Below are positions 47,422-58,604 of a DNA stretch of 64,000 bases, one piece after another. Made by a program: the position numbers and the translations under genes. The notes under the pieces were generated by a model that made no database searches, had not been told where the DNA came from, and saw nothing but the letters and a program-made list of their open reading frames with translations. Each line of letters begins with the position of its first letter. Within the stretch, counting starts at the first letter, position 1. The stretch is from Orbilia blumenaviensis (lineage: Eukaryota; Ascomycota; Orbiliomycetes; Orbiliales; Orbiliaceae), in contig JAVHNS010000002.1 of NCBI GenBank assembly GCA_036872755.1, positions 4,399,928 to 4,463,927 of the forward strand. The letters run 5' to 3'.

Positions 47422-49667
47422 GTCAGGAGCTTGACCTTATTGCATATATTGAACGCTACCGTCGGAACGTTGCGCGTAGTTAGATACTATAGTGTAGTTT
47501 ATCTGGACGAAGTGTGCGCTGTAATAATCCCCAAAAATCCAATTGACCCGAATGTCTACAAGGAAGAAATTTTGCAACTTTTCCGGTTCGAGGAAATGGT
47601 AGACCTTTTATTTTCTCCTGCAGGGTTGGATTCGTGCGGTTGAAGAGCGGATGTGTGATGCTCTCGGTCGAGAAAACCTGACAACAAACAACGGAACTAG
47701 CCTCGCGAACACGACAAGACGACAAAACTCAAGACAACTAAGCAAGCTGCGCACCCAAACACCATGCTATTGTGGTATCATCAAAGGCGAAATGACGAAT
47801 TGCTTAGTAGGCTACTTAATCAGCAGACTGGAAAAGCGGATTTCTCAGCAAATAGATTAAAATTAACACTGCGAAGCTTCTGCCAGAAAATCACGTTTCC
47901 CTCCATATTCTTTGCAGCACCACGTGACTTGTAAATACGGCCGATGGGCGTGGCGTCGCTTGCTTCCTTGGCGTGGTTTACCACGGATCCCGGACACACA
48001 TTGCTTCCGGCAGTGCAGCCGGCTAAAGCATGTTAGCCACATTTTGTGTATTAGTTGGTGGGTTGAGTGCAACTTGCTAGTTAGTTAGTATCCTTGTATA
48101 TAAACGAAGATAAGACGCACATTTCATTCTAAGACACACCGCTTTTTAAGATTTCGCGAGAAATAAGTGCAAACACATTGATGAGATTTTCCGCCCACGA
48201 TAGGCCATGGCCATATGATGCCCCCGTCCGATGAGCCCGGGGAATCAAACAAATTTAAAGGGACCAATTGAACCAGAAACTAGCGACGCGGCGCCCAGAT
48301 CCCGTTCTCAAGAGATTGGAACTCGTGAACGCGACAAGCCCAAGAATCTCCAAACAATCATGAAAAATGTAACTTGGAGAAGAAGATATCAATTAGCAAT
48401 CAATTAATGTCGTTGGATCTAAAAGGTCGAGCCAACCCAGAAAAGACGATTTTGCGTCCCCGATTTGCGGCGGGAGACTGGAATGCTGCGCTGATCTAGT
48501 CAAGTAGGCAATAGGATATCCTATTTAATATCCAAAGCCTAGGCCGGCAAACCTTTATAAGCATATACCTAGAGATACATGAGTGCTTCAGCTAACGACG
48601 GCGTGTAACATAATACCATCCGGTGCACTTTACATTTTTCGTCTTTTTTTGTCGCACTGTTTAGGGAAGACTAAAATGGAACCATCTTACGAGTAGCTTT
48701 GTAACTGTCATCGTATGGAAATCACCAAAGCTCAGATCTTTCAGTGATGGTGGCGATCGTTTTACTAACGAAATCTTTCAAATTGAAGGCCTGAATGCAT
48801 TGTCGGGACCCTTTGATCACCCTTGTGGGGGACAATGAACAAAATACTTTCTTAGCGAATCTTTCTACCATGAAATCAACCCCCCCGAACTATATTCAAG
48901 ATATACAACAATGAGGAAACGCTCGGGGACTTGCTGAGCCTGGAATTCTAGAAGTGTTGGTTATGACAGAGTGGAGGTTTTGGATTCAATCAAGAATGGA
49001 GTGACAAGAAAAGCTTGATTCCAATTGGCATGTCTTGGGTGGGTCTTGGTGACGTGTTGACAGGCTCTTCAGAACTGTGCAACACCATGTTGACAACGGT
49101 AAAAAATGATTGGTAGGACTCCGGCACGAAGTCAAGCCAGCTAATTAAATTATAGGCATGATTGACAATTATACCGGCCAGCCCCTCGAGCAGCTTTCCC
49201 AAGTCTTGGGTTGGAGAGGTATGAATGGCGCGCGCGCCGCTCGCGCGCCTCTGTCTCATCGAATTCGCGGGTGGTAAGCAGTCATCTATGTCTGTAGGCT
49301 GACGTATGAAATGAATTTATAGGGCTTCCTCCCAGAATCGAATCCATGTTCATCCTGTCATAAGTCCAGTCTAATCTAGAATAGTGGCGATCGAATGAGT
49401 ACTTATTGGCTAGTGTGGATATTGCATTGAATAGTCTGGCATTTGTAATGCCACAAAATTTCCACTCCGCCTCCTGAATCTTACCACCCAATCTGTTACT
49501 GTAGGCACCAGTATTAATACCTCCTAGTTTGGCCAATATATATTTTACCCTCTTTTTGACGCCCGTCACACAACTATATTATTCGCAAGTTCTTGTTGCC
49601 GATGGACTGAGGTCGCAGTCTAACTACCAACCTACGAAGCGGCGCCTGGTCCTTCTACCGTATCAAA
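47422..49667. other. Intergenic region with two unassigned minus-strand ORFs
   Basis: 2.2 kb. Minus-strand ORFs at 48990-49259 and about 49282-49569 follow each other and read like protein (for example RLGGKIQEAEWKFCGI), but the second has only a GTG start and I could not join them by a clean intron. A GC-rich hairpin lies between them. Otherwise nothing. Confidence 0.45.
49227..49249. repeat. GC-only inverted repeat
   Basis: GGCGCGCG at 49227-49234 faces CGCGCGCC at 49242-49249, with CGCCGCT between, an unusually GC-dense hairpin in AT-rich surroundings. Confidence 0.7.
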
Positions 49668-51542
49668 ATGCGTATAACTGTACCAGCGGCATTGTTGAAT
49701 TCTCTCTAAGCTAACTTTTGAACAGATAAGATCAAATCCTGGTCCAAATATGAGAGCAGACGCGTTATCGCACCCTTTTCAGCCCATCGATATAGACCAA
49801 AGCCCGATAGAGAGGCTGGCATCTCAACTGGCGCCGACGTGAAAGCGGCCCCCCAAGGTACTGGGAACGATATACAAATGCCTTCGGTGAAACGCTTCTA
49901 ATTTTTACATAATTTGATAGAATGGAAGGAAAGAAAGAGGGCATTGTTGCAGAAGGAACGGGATAAACGAAAGGAGGATAGAAAACGAGCCGAAGCTCAT
50001 ATAGATCGCACGATAGCCGGGCAGCTAAAGGTGGCCCTGTGCAGCAGCTACGTCAACTTATTGCTCGTATTTGTCCCGGTCGGAATCGCCCTGCGATTCA
50101 CAACGGTTTCGCCTATCGTGGTATTCTTAATGAATTTTTTAGCCATCATTCCGCTTGCTGGTACCCTAAGTTTCGGGACCGAAGAAATCGCATTGCGGAC
50201 AGGAGAGACTCTGGGCGGGCTTCTTAATGCTAGCTTTGGGTAAATACTATCGTCTAGCTACTGAGCCACCATGTTGAAATTTGCCCTTTGCAGTGTTCGA
50301 GTGTATTACTAACGGTATGTGGGCTCAGAAACGCCGTAGAGTTGATCGTATCCATCATCGCGCTAGTCAAGCACGAAATCGTTGTGGTACAAACATCACT
50401 TATAGGTTCTATCTTGTCGAATTTACTGCTTGTCATGGGAATGGCGTTCTTTTTGGGTGGCATAAATCGGTTTGAACAATACTTTAACACGACAGTTGCA
50501 CAAACCGCATCATCTCTTCTCGCTGTCTCTGTGCTTTCCCTTATAATTCCGTCGGCTTTTCATTGGGCAGGTTCTTCGACGGGTCAAGACGAAAAGAAGC
50601 TCAAAGAAGGTATCGTTGGCTTATCCCGAGGAACTGCCGTCATCCTTTTACTCGTCTATGCAGTCTATCTTTTCTTCCAACTGAAGTCACATGCGGAGTT
50701 GTTCAACATTCAGTCGCAGAAGGCCCCCAAAAGAAGCGAATTAGGGCGTTCAGCTATGCAGCACCTTCTCCAGCAATCCGCCAACACAGGCGCAGGCACC
50801 ATCGGGCAGTCGGCTGTTCCAGGGCAGGCATATCCGAGGACAACTGTGGGTTCCGGTTCCGGTTCCGGTCCCAGCGGCGAGGCAAAGGAGACAATTGTGG
50901 ATGAGGAGGATGAAGAGGAAGAAGGGCCTCAACCAGAGCTGCTCCTAGTCACTGCCGTAATTCTCTTAGCAGGATCAACTGCCCTAGTCGCTATCTGCGC
51001 CGAGTTCCTAGTTGACTCATTGGACTATCTGGTAGAGCATTCACCCATTAGCAAGTATTTCGTAGGGTAAGTATGACATCACCATGTAATGAGAATGCAG
51101 CAACCAGATACTGACTTGACCTCACGCCAGATTAATTCTTTTGCCTATTGTTGGTAATGCCGCGGAGCATGCCACCTCTGTTACTGTTGCGTACAAAGAT
51201 AAGATGGATTTGGCAATTGGTGTCGCAGTGGGGAGTAGTATGCAAATCGCTCTTTTAGTGATTCCGTTTATTGTCGTGCTGGGGTGGATTATGGGGATTG
51301 ACGAAATGACACTTTATTTCGATGGGTTTCAAGTATGCAGGTTCAAACACTGTTCCTAAGGAAACACCGCTAACAGAATCTCACAGGTTGTTTTGCTCCT
51401 CGTATCGGTTCTTCTCGTGAACTACTTGATTCAAGATGGCAAGTCGAACTTTCTGGAAGGTACTCTCCTTATTGCAACCTACGTCATTATCGCTGTTGCT
51501 GCTTGGTATTTCCCAGGTGCGGCCACAGAGAGGACTCAATAA
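49668..51542 (+). CDS. Vacuolar-type Ca2+/H+ exchanger (CAX family)
   Basis: Moves Ca2+ into the vacuole against protons. Six exons are proposed: 49668-49671 (ATG plus one base), 49726-49857, 49921-50239, 50329-51066, 51131-51332 and 51387-51542, giving 516 residues with all phases closing. Exon 2 encodes a basic cytosolic N-terminus ([21 protein letters not shown]). The two CAX signature repeats are plain: [20 protein letters not shown], made by splicing 50239 to 50329, and [20 protein letters not shown], made by splicing 51066 to 51131, followed by [18 protein letters not shown] hydrophilic loop of about 90 residues contains a GSGSGSG run and an Asp/Glu cluster (EEDEEEEGP). The 4-base first exon is inferred from frame and splice signals only; a different start is possible. 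Confidence 0.92.
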
Positions 51543-52504
51543 ATGAGTCTACCATGGCATATGATAAACTCATGCGGAATCATCATGCTCTTGTAGTAGC
51601 TGGGCTAGTCCATAGATCGAAGTTTATGGTCAAGCTCCTTTCCGCCACACTATTTTCTTATAGCTTAAAATCTTGTATACTCGGGGGTAATTTTTATTTA
51701 ATTTTATTCATATCAATTTACCTTCAGCAATCCTGCTCACAAGCGTGGCCGAGTGATAACCCGTCGCCAGGTGAAGGTACCTTGGTGCGTAAATCTTCTG
51801 ATTCTCTTGTCTTTTATCCCAATAGCTTGCACCAGTTTGGCTGAGTTAGTCAGTCTTATTTATTATAGCGTATAACACCGTTTAACATGGAGTCAGAATG
51901 CTATTAAATCGCTACTACCGTAGTTCATCTGTGTGATGTAGCATATTGCCGGCTGAAGGGATACCAAGGAGCACACGTCTTTTGGAGGGCACCCTTGCCA
52001 CAGCGTACCTCATTCTAAACAGCAGTGGGCGAGCTGCTAACTGGGTTATTGTTCCCAAATCATCCGTGCCGCACTTCTAGAGGCTAAATCTTGAACAAGG
52101 GTAAGTATCATGGATATTTGTGCGGAGCGGAGCATCCGTAGGTGGCCAGGGGATCCCGATTCGCGAAAAAGTACCGGCCCGCCAGCCCGGATAGGTTTAG
52201 GGACAACACACAACTTCCAAAGCTCATGTTGGAATTTCCCGAGGCCCAAGTTCCAAGCAAGCGCTCAAGCAAGCTCGCCACAAAACGTTATGCATATCTA
52301 GCATATATAATGTTCTGTCCTAGACCCAAACAACCTCAAACTGCAGCCCGATAGAAAAGAAACAAATTTTCAAAAGTTCCGCGAAAGTAACAGGTCAGGG
52401 GTATCATAGCTATAAGAATTGTAACTGACACCTAATCCACGGGTTCGATTAAGTACTCATACCGATATATCTAGGATCTCGGGGGGTCGCCAGACGCAAT
52501 TGGG
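51543..52504. other. Convergent intergenic gap
   Basis: About 1 kb, no motif-bearing ORF. Confidence 0.6.
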
Positions 52505-53618
52505 TCAAGTGAGACCATGCAGGATAGACTGGACAATCCAGTTTCCGCTCAATTCTCGGACGCTACATCCCGATAGGTTAGGGAGAAATTCAATAATTTT
52601 AATGAATTTGGAAAACTTACGTCAAGATTAAAATCAGGGCCACCGCGATAGTTTCAGTTGTAAACATATGCGAGAGAACAAGCCCTTCAGCAGTCATCCG
52701 ATCCTGTCTGCGTAGGAGGTTTGGGAGCAGGAATTTCTCCAAGCCAAAGAATACAGTAGCAACTACTGCTCCTGCAAGTATGAGCAAAGCGCAAAGCATG
52801 ATGAAAAGCCTGTTCGTAATCAAGAACCCTGACGGGGGCTCGGCAACATTTGGCAAAGGGTATAAGCTGTCTTCTGCCCCTCCCTTTGATTTTTCTTCGG
52901 CCGTGGCTGTGACGCTACGCGCGTTCTCTTCATCGTTGAGAGGAAGTGTTATCAGGCCTTCTTGTTGGTCGAAATTATGTATAGCTTGGATAATGCCAAA
53001 CGCAAGCCCCATGTGAATAACTCCCCAGGCGAATGCGGCCAGCTGGACCCCTTTTGAAGCTTTCCAAATAGCCATACTCTCAAAGAATAATGCCACTATC
53101 CTCCAATCCAAACAAATAAGGATTGCAAGTCCAGTGAAGATAGCCGCAAGGGGACCCGCGATCAAATGGATATTGAAAGTCACAACTGATGTTAGAACCA
53201 GTTGCGCCAATTGCGGTCGTTCGATCTTGTAGCATCGCCCGATGAGCAACCGTCCTGTGGTATTTTGGGGTTTCAAAACAGAAAATAGTACCACCCCGGC
53301 AGCTATTGTTTGGGATGCCATCCAGAAATTTTTTTCTGGTAGTTCAGCCCTTGAATTCCCCACTGGGAGAGTATGAACGTGGAGAAAATGCTGGGAAAGA
53401 TACATTTGTGCATATGTTAGCGCCACTAGCCTCGACCGCCTCCACCAACTTGCACCATGGTCATCTTTCTGAAGGATTCCGAAAATTGTCTCTGCGGATG
53501 CGAAAATGAAACTCGCCAGAGACAGATAAAAGAATAAAAAACAAAGGGTCGATATGGGTATTGAAAGCGCCGCGAGGGTAGCTGGCGAGAGAATCTTTGT
53601 GGATTTGAAATCCGACAT
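52505..53618 (-). CDS. Integral membrane protein of unknown family
   Basis: Exon 1 (53618-52621) begins at ATG and encodes several hydrophobic helices: LAALSIPISTLCFLFFYLSLASF (about 12-34), LIAGPLAAIFTGLAILICLDW, VQLAAFAWGVIHMGLAFGII and LFIMLCALLILAGAVVATVFFG. A polar loop of about 45 residues with acidic and basic clusters precedes the last pair. The frame would stop at TAA 52617-52619, but that TAA is inside a GTAAGT donor. Splicing to the acceptor GATGTAG (58 bp intron with CTAAC branch) adds VRELSGNWIVQSILHGLT and a stop at 52505, total 351 residues with closing phase. No family recognised. Confidence 0.75.
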
Positions 53619-54528
53619 CTCGGCTTGAAAATATATGTCAGTTGATTGCTAAGATAACCAATTAGGGTCAACTTACCCTCGGTCAGAGGATAATATATTT
53701 AAAAAGCGGAGTAAAGTGTTTCAGTGAGTGAAGTCGGGGACTGGTAGATCTCTAACGATTACACAACGAGCGGGTGTTTTCAAAGTCTAGTTTCAATTAA
53801 TGAGTTAAAATATTCGACCATGAAATTTAGAACGGGCTCGGAGGGTATTTGTAGCCATCCAGTTGGGGAATTATTATCAAGAATCTAAATGTCCTGACTA
53901 AATATCCGGTAGGTTATATATGGAAGCCCCGGCTACAGCCAGGCTTTTTCCGCTTCTGACCCGCCAAAGCGGTAACCTAGCCGAACAACGCGAAACGTCT
54001 GGGTGGAGGCCACCATGCATTTGTACCACATTGTGACCTAATCCAAAAAAAGAGCTGAGTTGATTAAACAATTTCGCCCTGACTTTTTGTACTGAAAGGC
54101 TGCGAAATTGCGAGGCTCGTATTTAACACAACAAAAGAGATATGGTGTTAGTCAGGCCTTTTGAGTTTATTAAAATGCATTTCATAGTGCATGACTGTAT
54201 CGAAATTAACCGGCTAGAATCAGAATCTGCCAAAACGAAGATGGATCGAACTAGTAATCGCAGGGAACAGTCTAGTCGCTACATATAACCTAAATGCCAC
54301 CATGAACCACCGCGCGAACTAGGTTCTCAGCAGGCAATGTGGCCCGAAAACATCAGGCTCGGTGCCTGTATTGTTAGCATCACAAATAATAAAGCTTCTT
54401 TATGTTGATCGCGTGCATAACGGGCTTCTGATCTTGAACTATTCGAAGCTTTGTTTCCTCAGCTAAACTAAAATTTGGATCCAAAACAGTACCTAGATAT
54501 AGGGGGTACTGTGAAATGTTCTTGCTCT
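53619..54528. other. Intergenic, nothing recognised
   Basis: 0.9 kb between two same-strand genes; AT-rich. Confidence 0.6.
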
Positions 54529-55770
54529 CTAATCAAATTTCTTCCATTTTTCCCACTCTGCTAGAGCAAGCCGGCGGATTCCATCTCCATAATCCAGGGG
54601 ACATCGTGCTATATCTGCTGATCTTTCTCTACCTGCCAGCTCTGTTACTGTCCACCACCAATAACCCTTTTCGAATTGTTCGATTTCCATTCTTTCGGCG
54701 CGATTATCGTACCGTGGAAATGTTTCAACAAGGTGCCGAAGCCCATACTCTTCGACGAACTGACGCCTCGGTATGTATACAAGAGGAATGTCAGCTGCCA
54801 GCACTTCACTCACAGTACCATAACCAAGTTTTGCCATAACGCAGCTTGATATTTTCATGACATCCGGGATGTGAATATCGCCTGGCGCTACAAAGTATCG
54901 ATCTGGAAGCAGCATGGTAGGGGTAGAACCAGCAACAACACAGATCCAGTCTGAGGGAGTTTGAGGTGGCGGATCGGGGAGCGGGAGCAGAATGAGAAGA
55001 ATCTTATGGACTTGAAACATTGGAGGAATCCCAAGGATTTTGAGAAGGTCGTCTCTTGTCGTATCAGTCGGCGGGCGTGTGATTAGTGGAGTATCGACTA
55101 TTTTTCTTGGGAATTGCGGGCGGGAGAGAGAGTATCCAGGAGTTACCGCACCATCAGCTAATACACTGAGGAATTCATCATTGACCCATGTTGAACTTGG
55201 TAGGGGAACTGATAAGAACCCGGGATTTGGAAGCCACCCGGGCAGCCGTAGCCAGACATCTGCGTGGGTATACCCGTTGACAATTTCGTCCACGGCCCGG
55301 GAAAGAGAGAGATAGTCGTCTGACCCAACCATGGAAGTGAAATAGCTGAAAACCTCAGCAAAACTGAAGTTTGTTATCAGAACACAGAGGATTCCGGCCC
55401 TAGAGGAGGCGATGCACGGTGCGTAGGGAGCATCGACAAAAACCATATCCACACCATGATTCTTAAGCCACTCCTCTTCTTGCGTAACGATATCCTTTGT
55501 ATTTAGTGCCAGGAGGTTTTGGACAGTTTTGCCGATGTCGAGACTGTATGGCGTTGGTTGGATAACCGCTGAATCAATGGGAACGGGGCGGAGATCGACG
55601 CGTTTTGAAGCATTCAAGAGGGGTAGGAAGATTTGACTCGACGCTTGGGATACCACTGTAATTTGGACACTATCATCTGCCCGTAGGAATGCATGGCAAA
55701 GTTGTATAGCCCGCGTCGCATGGCCGTACCCGTGGGAGGAAACATAATAGGCGATATGGGAGGGTGACAT
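54529..55770 (-). CDS. GT-B glycosyltransferase-like protein (resembles arabinokinase N-terminal domain)
   Basis: ORF of 413 residues from ATG 55770. The N-terminus IAYYVSSHGYGHATRAIQLCHAFL matches the GT-B fold start seen in the glycosyltransferase-like N-terminal half of plant L-arabinokinases and related proteins. The C-terminal lobe has SSCVMAKLGYGTVSEVLAADIPLVYIPRRQFVEEYGL, the usual nucleotide-sugar-binding glycine and glutamate region. The galactokinase half of arabinokinases is absent, so this is a stand-alone domain. No signal peptide or membrane segment, so cytosolic. Donor and acceptor are unknown. The segment LLILLPLPDPPPQTPSDW could conceal a short intron or sequence drift but is open. 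Confidence 0.8.
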   Translation of the reverse strand: MSPSHIAYYVSSHGYGHATRAIQLCHAFLRADDSVQITVVSQASSQIFLPLLNASKRVDLRPVPIDSAVIQPTPYSLDIGKTVQNLLALNTKDIVTQEEEWLKNHGVDMVFVDAPYAPCIASSRAGILCVLITNFSFAEVFSYFTSMVGSDDYLSLSRAVDEIVNGYTHADVWLRLPGWLPNPGFLSVPLPSSTWVNDEFLSVLADGAVTPGYSLSRPQFPRKIVDTPLITRPPTDTTRDDLLKILGIPPMFQVHKILLILLPLPDPPPQTPSDWICVVAGSTPTMLLPDRYFVAPGDIHIPDVMKISSCVMAKLGYGTVSEVLAADIPLVYIPRRQFVEEYGLRHLVETFPRYDNRAERMEIEQFEKGYWWWTVTELAGRERSADIARCPLDYGDGIRRLALAEWEKWKKFD

Positions 55771-57188
55771 GGCGGAGAGATGGTGCTATCGCAACAACAC
55801 ACGCAACACACTATAATAAGTATTTAGCTGTAAAAATGTGGAGCAGCCTTAGCGAACATATTGGCTAACTTGTGATGCCACGACTGCTACAATGAAAGGA
55901 TCGAAAATGGAAATATGATTTCTGATGATCTACGGAAAAAAAAAAAAAAAAAACTTGAAATACGGTACAAATAGGGGACTATCGGAGCCCTCACTCAAAA
56001 TTACTTCGTCTGAGAACTAAACTGGTTTTGTCAGATCGCTTCACGCGGATAACTCAACGCCACGTATAAGCTGACCGAGTGGTGGTAGCCATCCATAAAT
56101 CCACGATTTTGAGCTTCAAGACTCGCTATAGAATCCTCTCAAAGGCAAAACCACGACGGTGAAGATCATGATATCGAAAGAGAGAAGGAGCCCTATCGGG
56201 AAGGCCGCCTTCTGTCATACCAATTGCTTGGTTACGAATAGATCGAAGAACACCACCTCATGTGGTACCAACGGTGTCTTTCACTGAATTTATAACAAAT
56301 TGCAATTGTAACCCCGTTTCTTTTCCTCCTTCGTTTTTTTTTGGGGGGTAATAATGTCTTTTTGAGCGTTTTATATACACGTGAAGCTCGTAAATGTAAA
56401 AGGGTACCTTTGATTTGGTCGGTTATAGTTAACTAGAGTAATCCCCATTACAATAGAATACGCGTTAACATAGATAAATGTGTTTTTGACTATGTTTACC
56501 ATGCGTAACGTTTGTGAGTGGGTCACAGAGGAAGTGATGCGGATACATCGCTCAATAGTTAGAATAAAAATGGAAAAAAGGGAAATCGTTGTCCCTCAGG
56601 TAATGGGAAGACGGCGTACGAGGCTGATTTGGCAAGTTTCAGGCAAGCCCACTTTCGTAGAAGATATATCTACTATGTGCTCAAGTTATGTTATCCAGTA
56701 CAGAAATACCCCTGTCGCACTGCAAGCCTTCGCTTAAATTCAACATCAATAGGTCATTGGCAGGGCTCACCAGACCAGATCATTGGGGTTTCCCATTTCC
56801 CCACGGCTCCATATTGTTAAGCGCAAGCCAACAGCGGAAAAAATCCGTTGTCAGCCGGGGCGCAAATGCTGCAGAAACCCAATCTCAATAGTCCTGCTGG
56901 TTCCGGGCATATATGCTTCTTAAGGAAGCCACTCGGATAGTGGACCCTGATCGTGAGACTCGCATACCTGCTAGGTTATACATCGTTATGAGCCAATTTG
57001 TTCATCCAAGCAAAGTTAACCAGATCACGCTTCAATATCAGTAATATCGTACAAAATACAAATTACAGTCATTCATGAAATTTCAGCCCTAAAGAAACGA
57101 AACGTTGACTGACGTACGTCAATTTAAATGGCATGGCTGACCGAAATTCGATAAAAGCAACCTTTGCAGAATGCCAAGCATGGAACTT
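55771..57188. other. Convergent or mixed intergenic region
   Basis: 1.4 kb with an 18-base A tract (55936-55953). ORFs of 60-85 codons near 56480-56890 have no motifs. Confidence 0.6.
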
Positions 57189-58180
57189 TTAGAAGTAAAT
57201 CCGCGTGGCTACAGCGCGTGCTTTAACAGGTACAATAAAACCCTCGTAATTTTCCTTCCTAATTTTCAATTGACTACCAGGGTTTGCAGTCTCACATGCC
57301 GCGTATGCTCCTGGAATAGGACTTGTTTCAGTGAAACAGGTTGCTCCGCGTGGACAATTAGTTGGACCTCTCCAACATTTTCCGCCACATTGTTCTCCTA
57401 GCTTTGCGGTTGCGGAGGGTGGTGGCAATTCAACGCTAAATTCATGCCGTACAGTCGCGCATGGATTTGGGCAATTGGTGCCGCGATAAGCCGGATCGGT
57501 GGTATCGACGCATTTCGAATATCCAGAAAACTGACAGGCACACGCTTGGTTTTCGGGACATACCGTCATAGACGTAGCCCAGACTGAATCAATCCATTAG
57601 TTAAGGCTAGGTAAAATCGATTTTCAGATTTCTCACATTTTGTTTCTTTGAGATCTCCAGTTTGAGTTGTGCCACCACACTGCCCAGATTTCTCAGCCAG
57701 ATTCGTTGGAATACTCAAAGCCGACCATCTAGTCGTCAACACGTTTTCCTCACGCCTTTGAAGTATTTGGGTGGTAACGGTAGGATCACAAGCTGTACTT
57801 GTGTGGAATGCACTCGGCAAGCAAACACTTGTACTGTTCGCTTGACAAGCGCATAAATATCCTAGCGGACAAATGTTCGAAGTAGTGGCTCTGACATCGC
57901 ATTCTTGATATGGTGCTGCCATATAAGGTAAAAGAGTTTCGATAGGGTAAAAAACACTGGTTGGTGGTGGAAGGCAGCTACAGATAGAATCCTGTCTTTT
58001 CGAGAAAAGTGATGGCGGCTCGACTTCAGAAGGGAAACTTTGACGCTCGGCTGCGTGGTCGATATCCCTACGATTTTTGGACGCTCCTGTCCTGATTCTG
58101 AACCAGCCCATGCTCGCATCCGACGGGAGAACATAGACAAACAAAAGTATTAATAATTTCTTGCTTGATTTGAGTTGCAT
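57189..58180 (-). CDS. Secreted Cys-rich protein with three CBM1-like modules
   Basis: Exons 58180-57637 and 57583-57189 join in phase 1 across a 53 bp intron (GTGAGA donor, CTAAT branch, TTCAG acceptor) to 312 residues. Residues 1-23 are a signal peptide (KLLILLFVYVLPSDAS). KR at about 61-62 may be a processing site. Three related cysteine modules follow. Module 1 has ICPLGYLCACQ...VCL; module 2 has GQCGGTT...VCPENQACACQ...KCV, continuous only after splicing; module 3 has EQCGGKCWRGPTNCPRGATCF...YAACE. Module 3 closely resembles a fungal type-1 cellulose-binding domain (QCGG, W, GPT, C, G, C, Y, C) but has an extra Cys and an altered end. No catalytic domain is attached, so it may bind a wall polysaccharide or act as an effector. 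Confidence 0.78.
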
Positions 58181-58604
58181 TTTCGTGTATTAAGAATAAT
58201 GAGAATAATAATACGTCGACAAAGTGATCGTTCCATATGATTCTGAGGTCCGGTCAGGTCCCTTTTTAATATCGTAATCCACGAGGCCGGTTTATTTGGG
58301 GTAATGCTATATACCCGTTTGGCATCGGCGCTCAAGATCTCAGGACCCATCTAGATTTCCACATTTCCACAAAAGAGTTCCAGTAAAGACCTAAAAGGTA
58401 TAAGGTGCGACGTTGGCGTCCCTATGTTCATGCTTCCCACAAAAGACTGCCCTCCTCCTCTTTTTCGCTTTGGTCGCGACAATATATTTTTATCGTAGGC
58501 CCCAATCCCATGTTCCAGATCTCCAAAAGTATTTTATCCCCTCCGAATCCTGAATTCATTATATCTCAAAAGCCTTATTTGCATATTCTTTTCGTCCTCC
58601 CGCA
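58181..58604. other. Divergent promoter region
   Basis: 424 bp shared by the Cys-rich secreted gene (minus) and rhodopsin-domain copy B (plus). No specific site identified. Confidence 0.55.
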
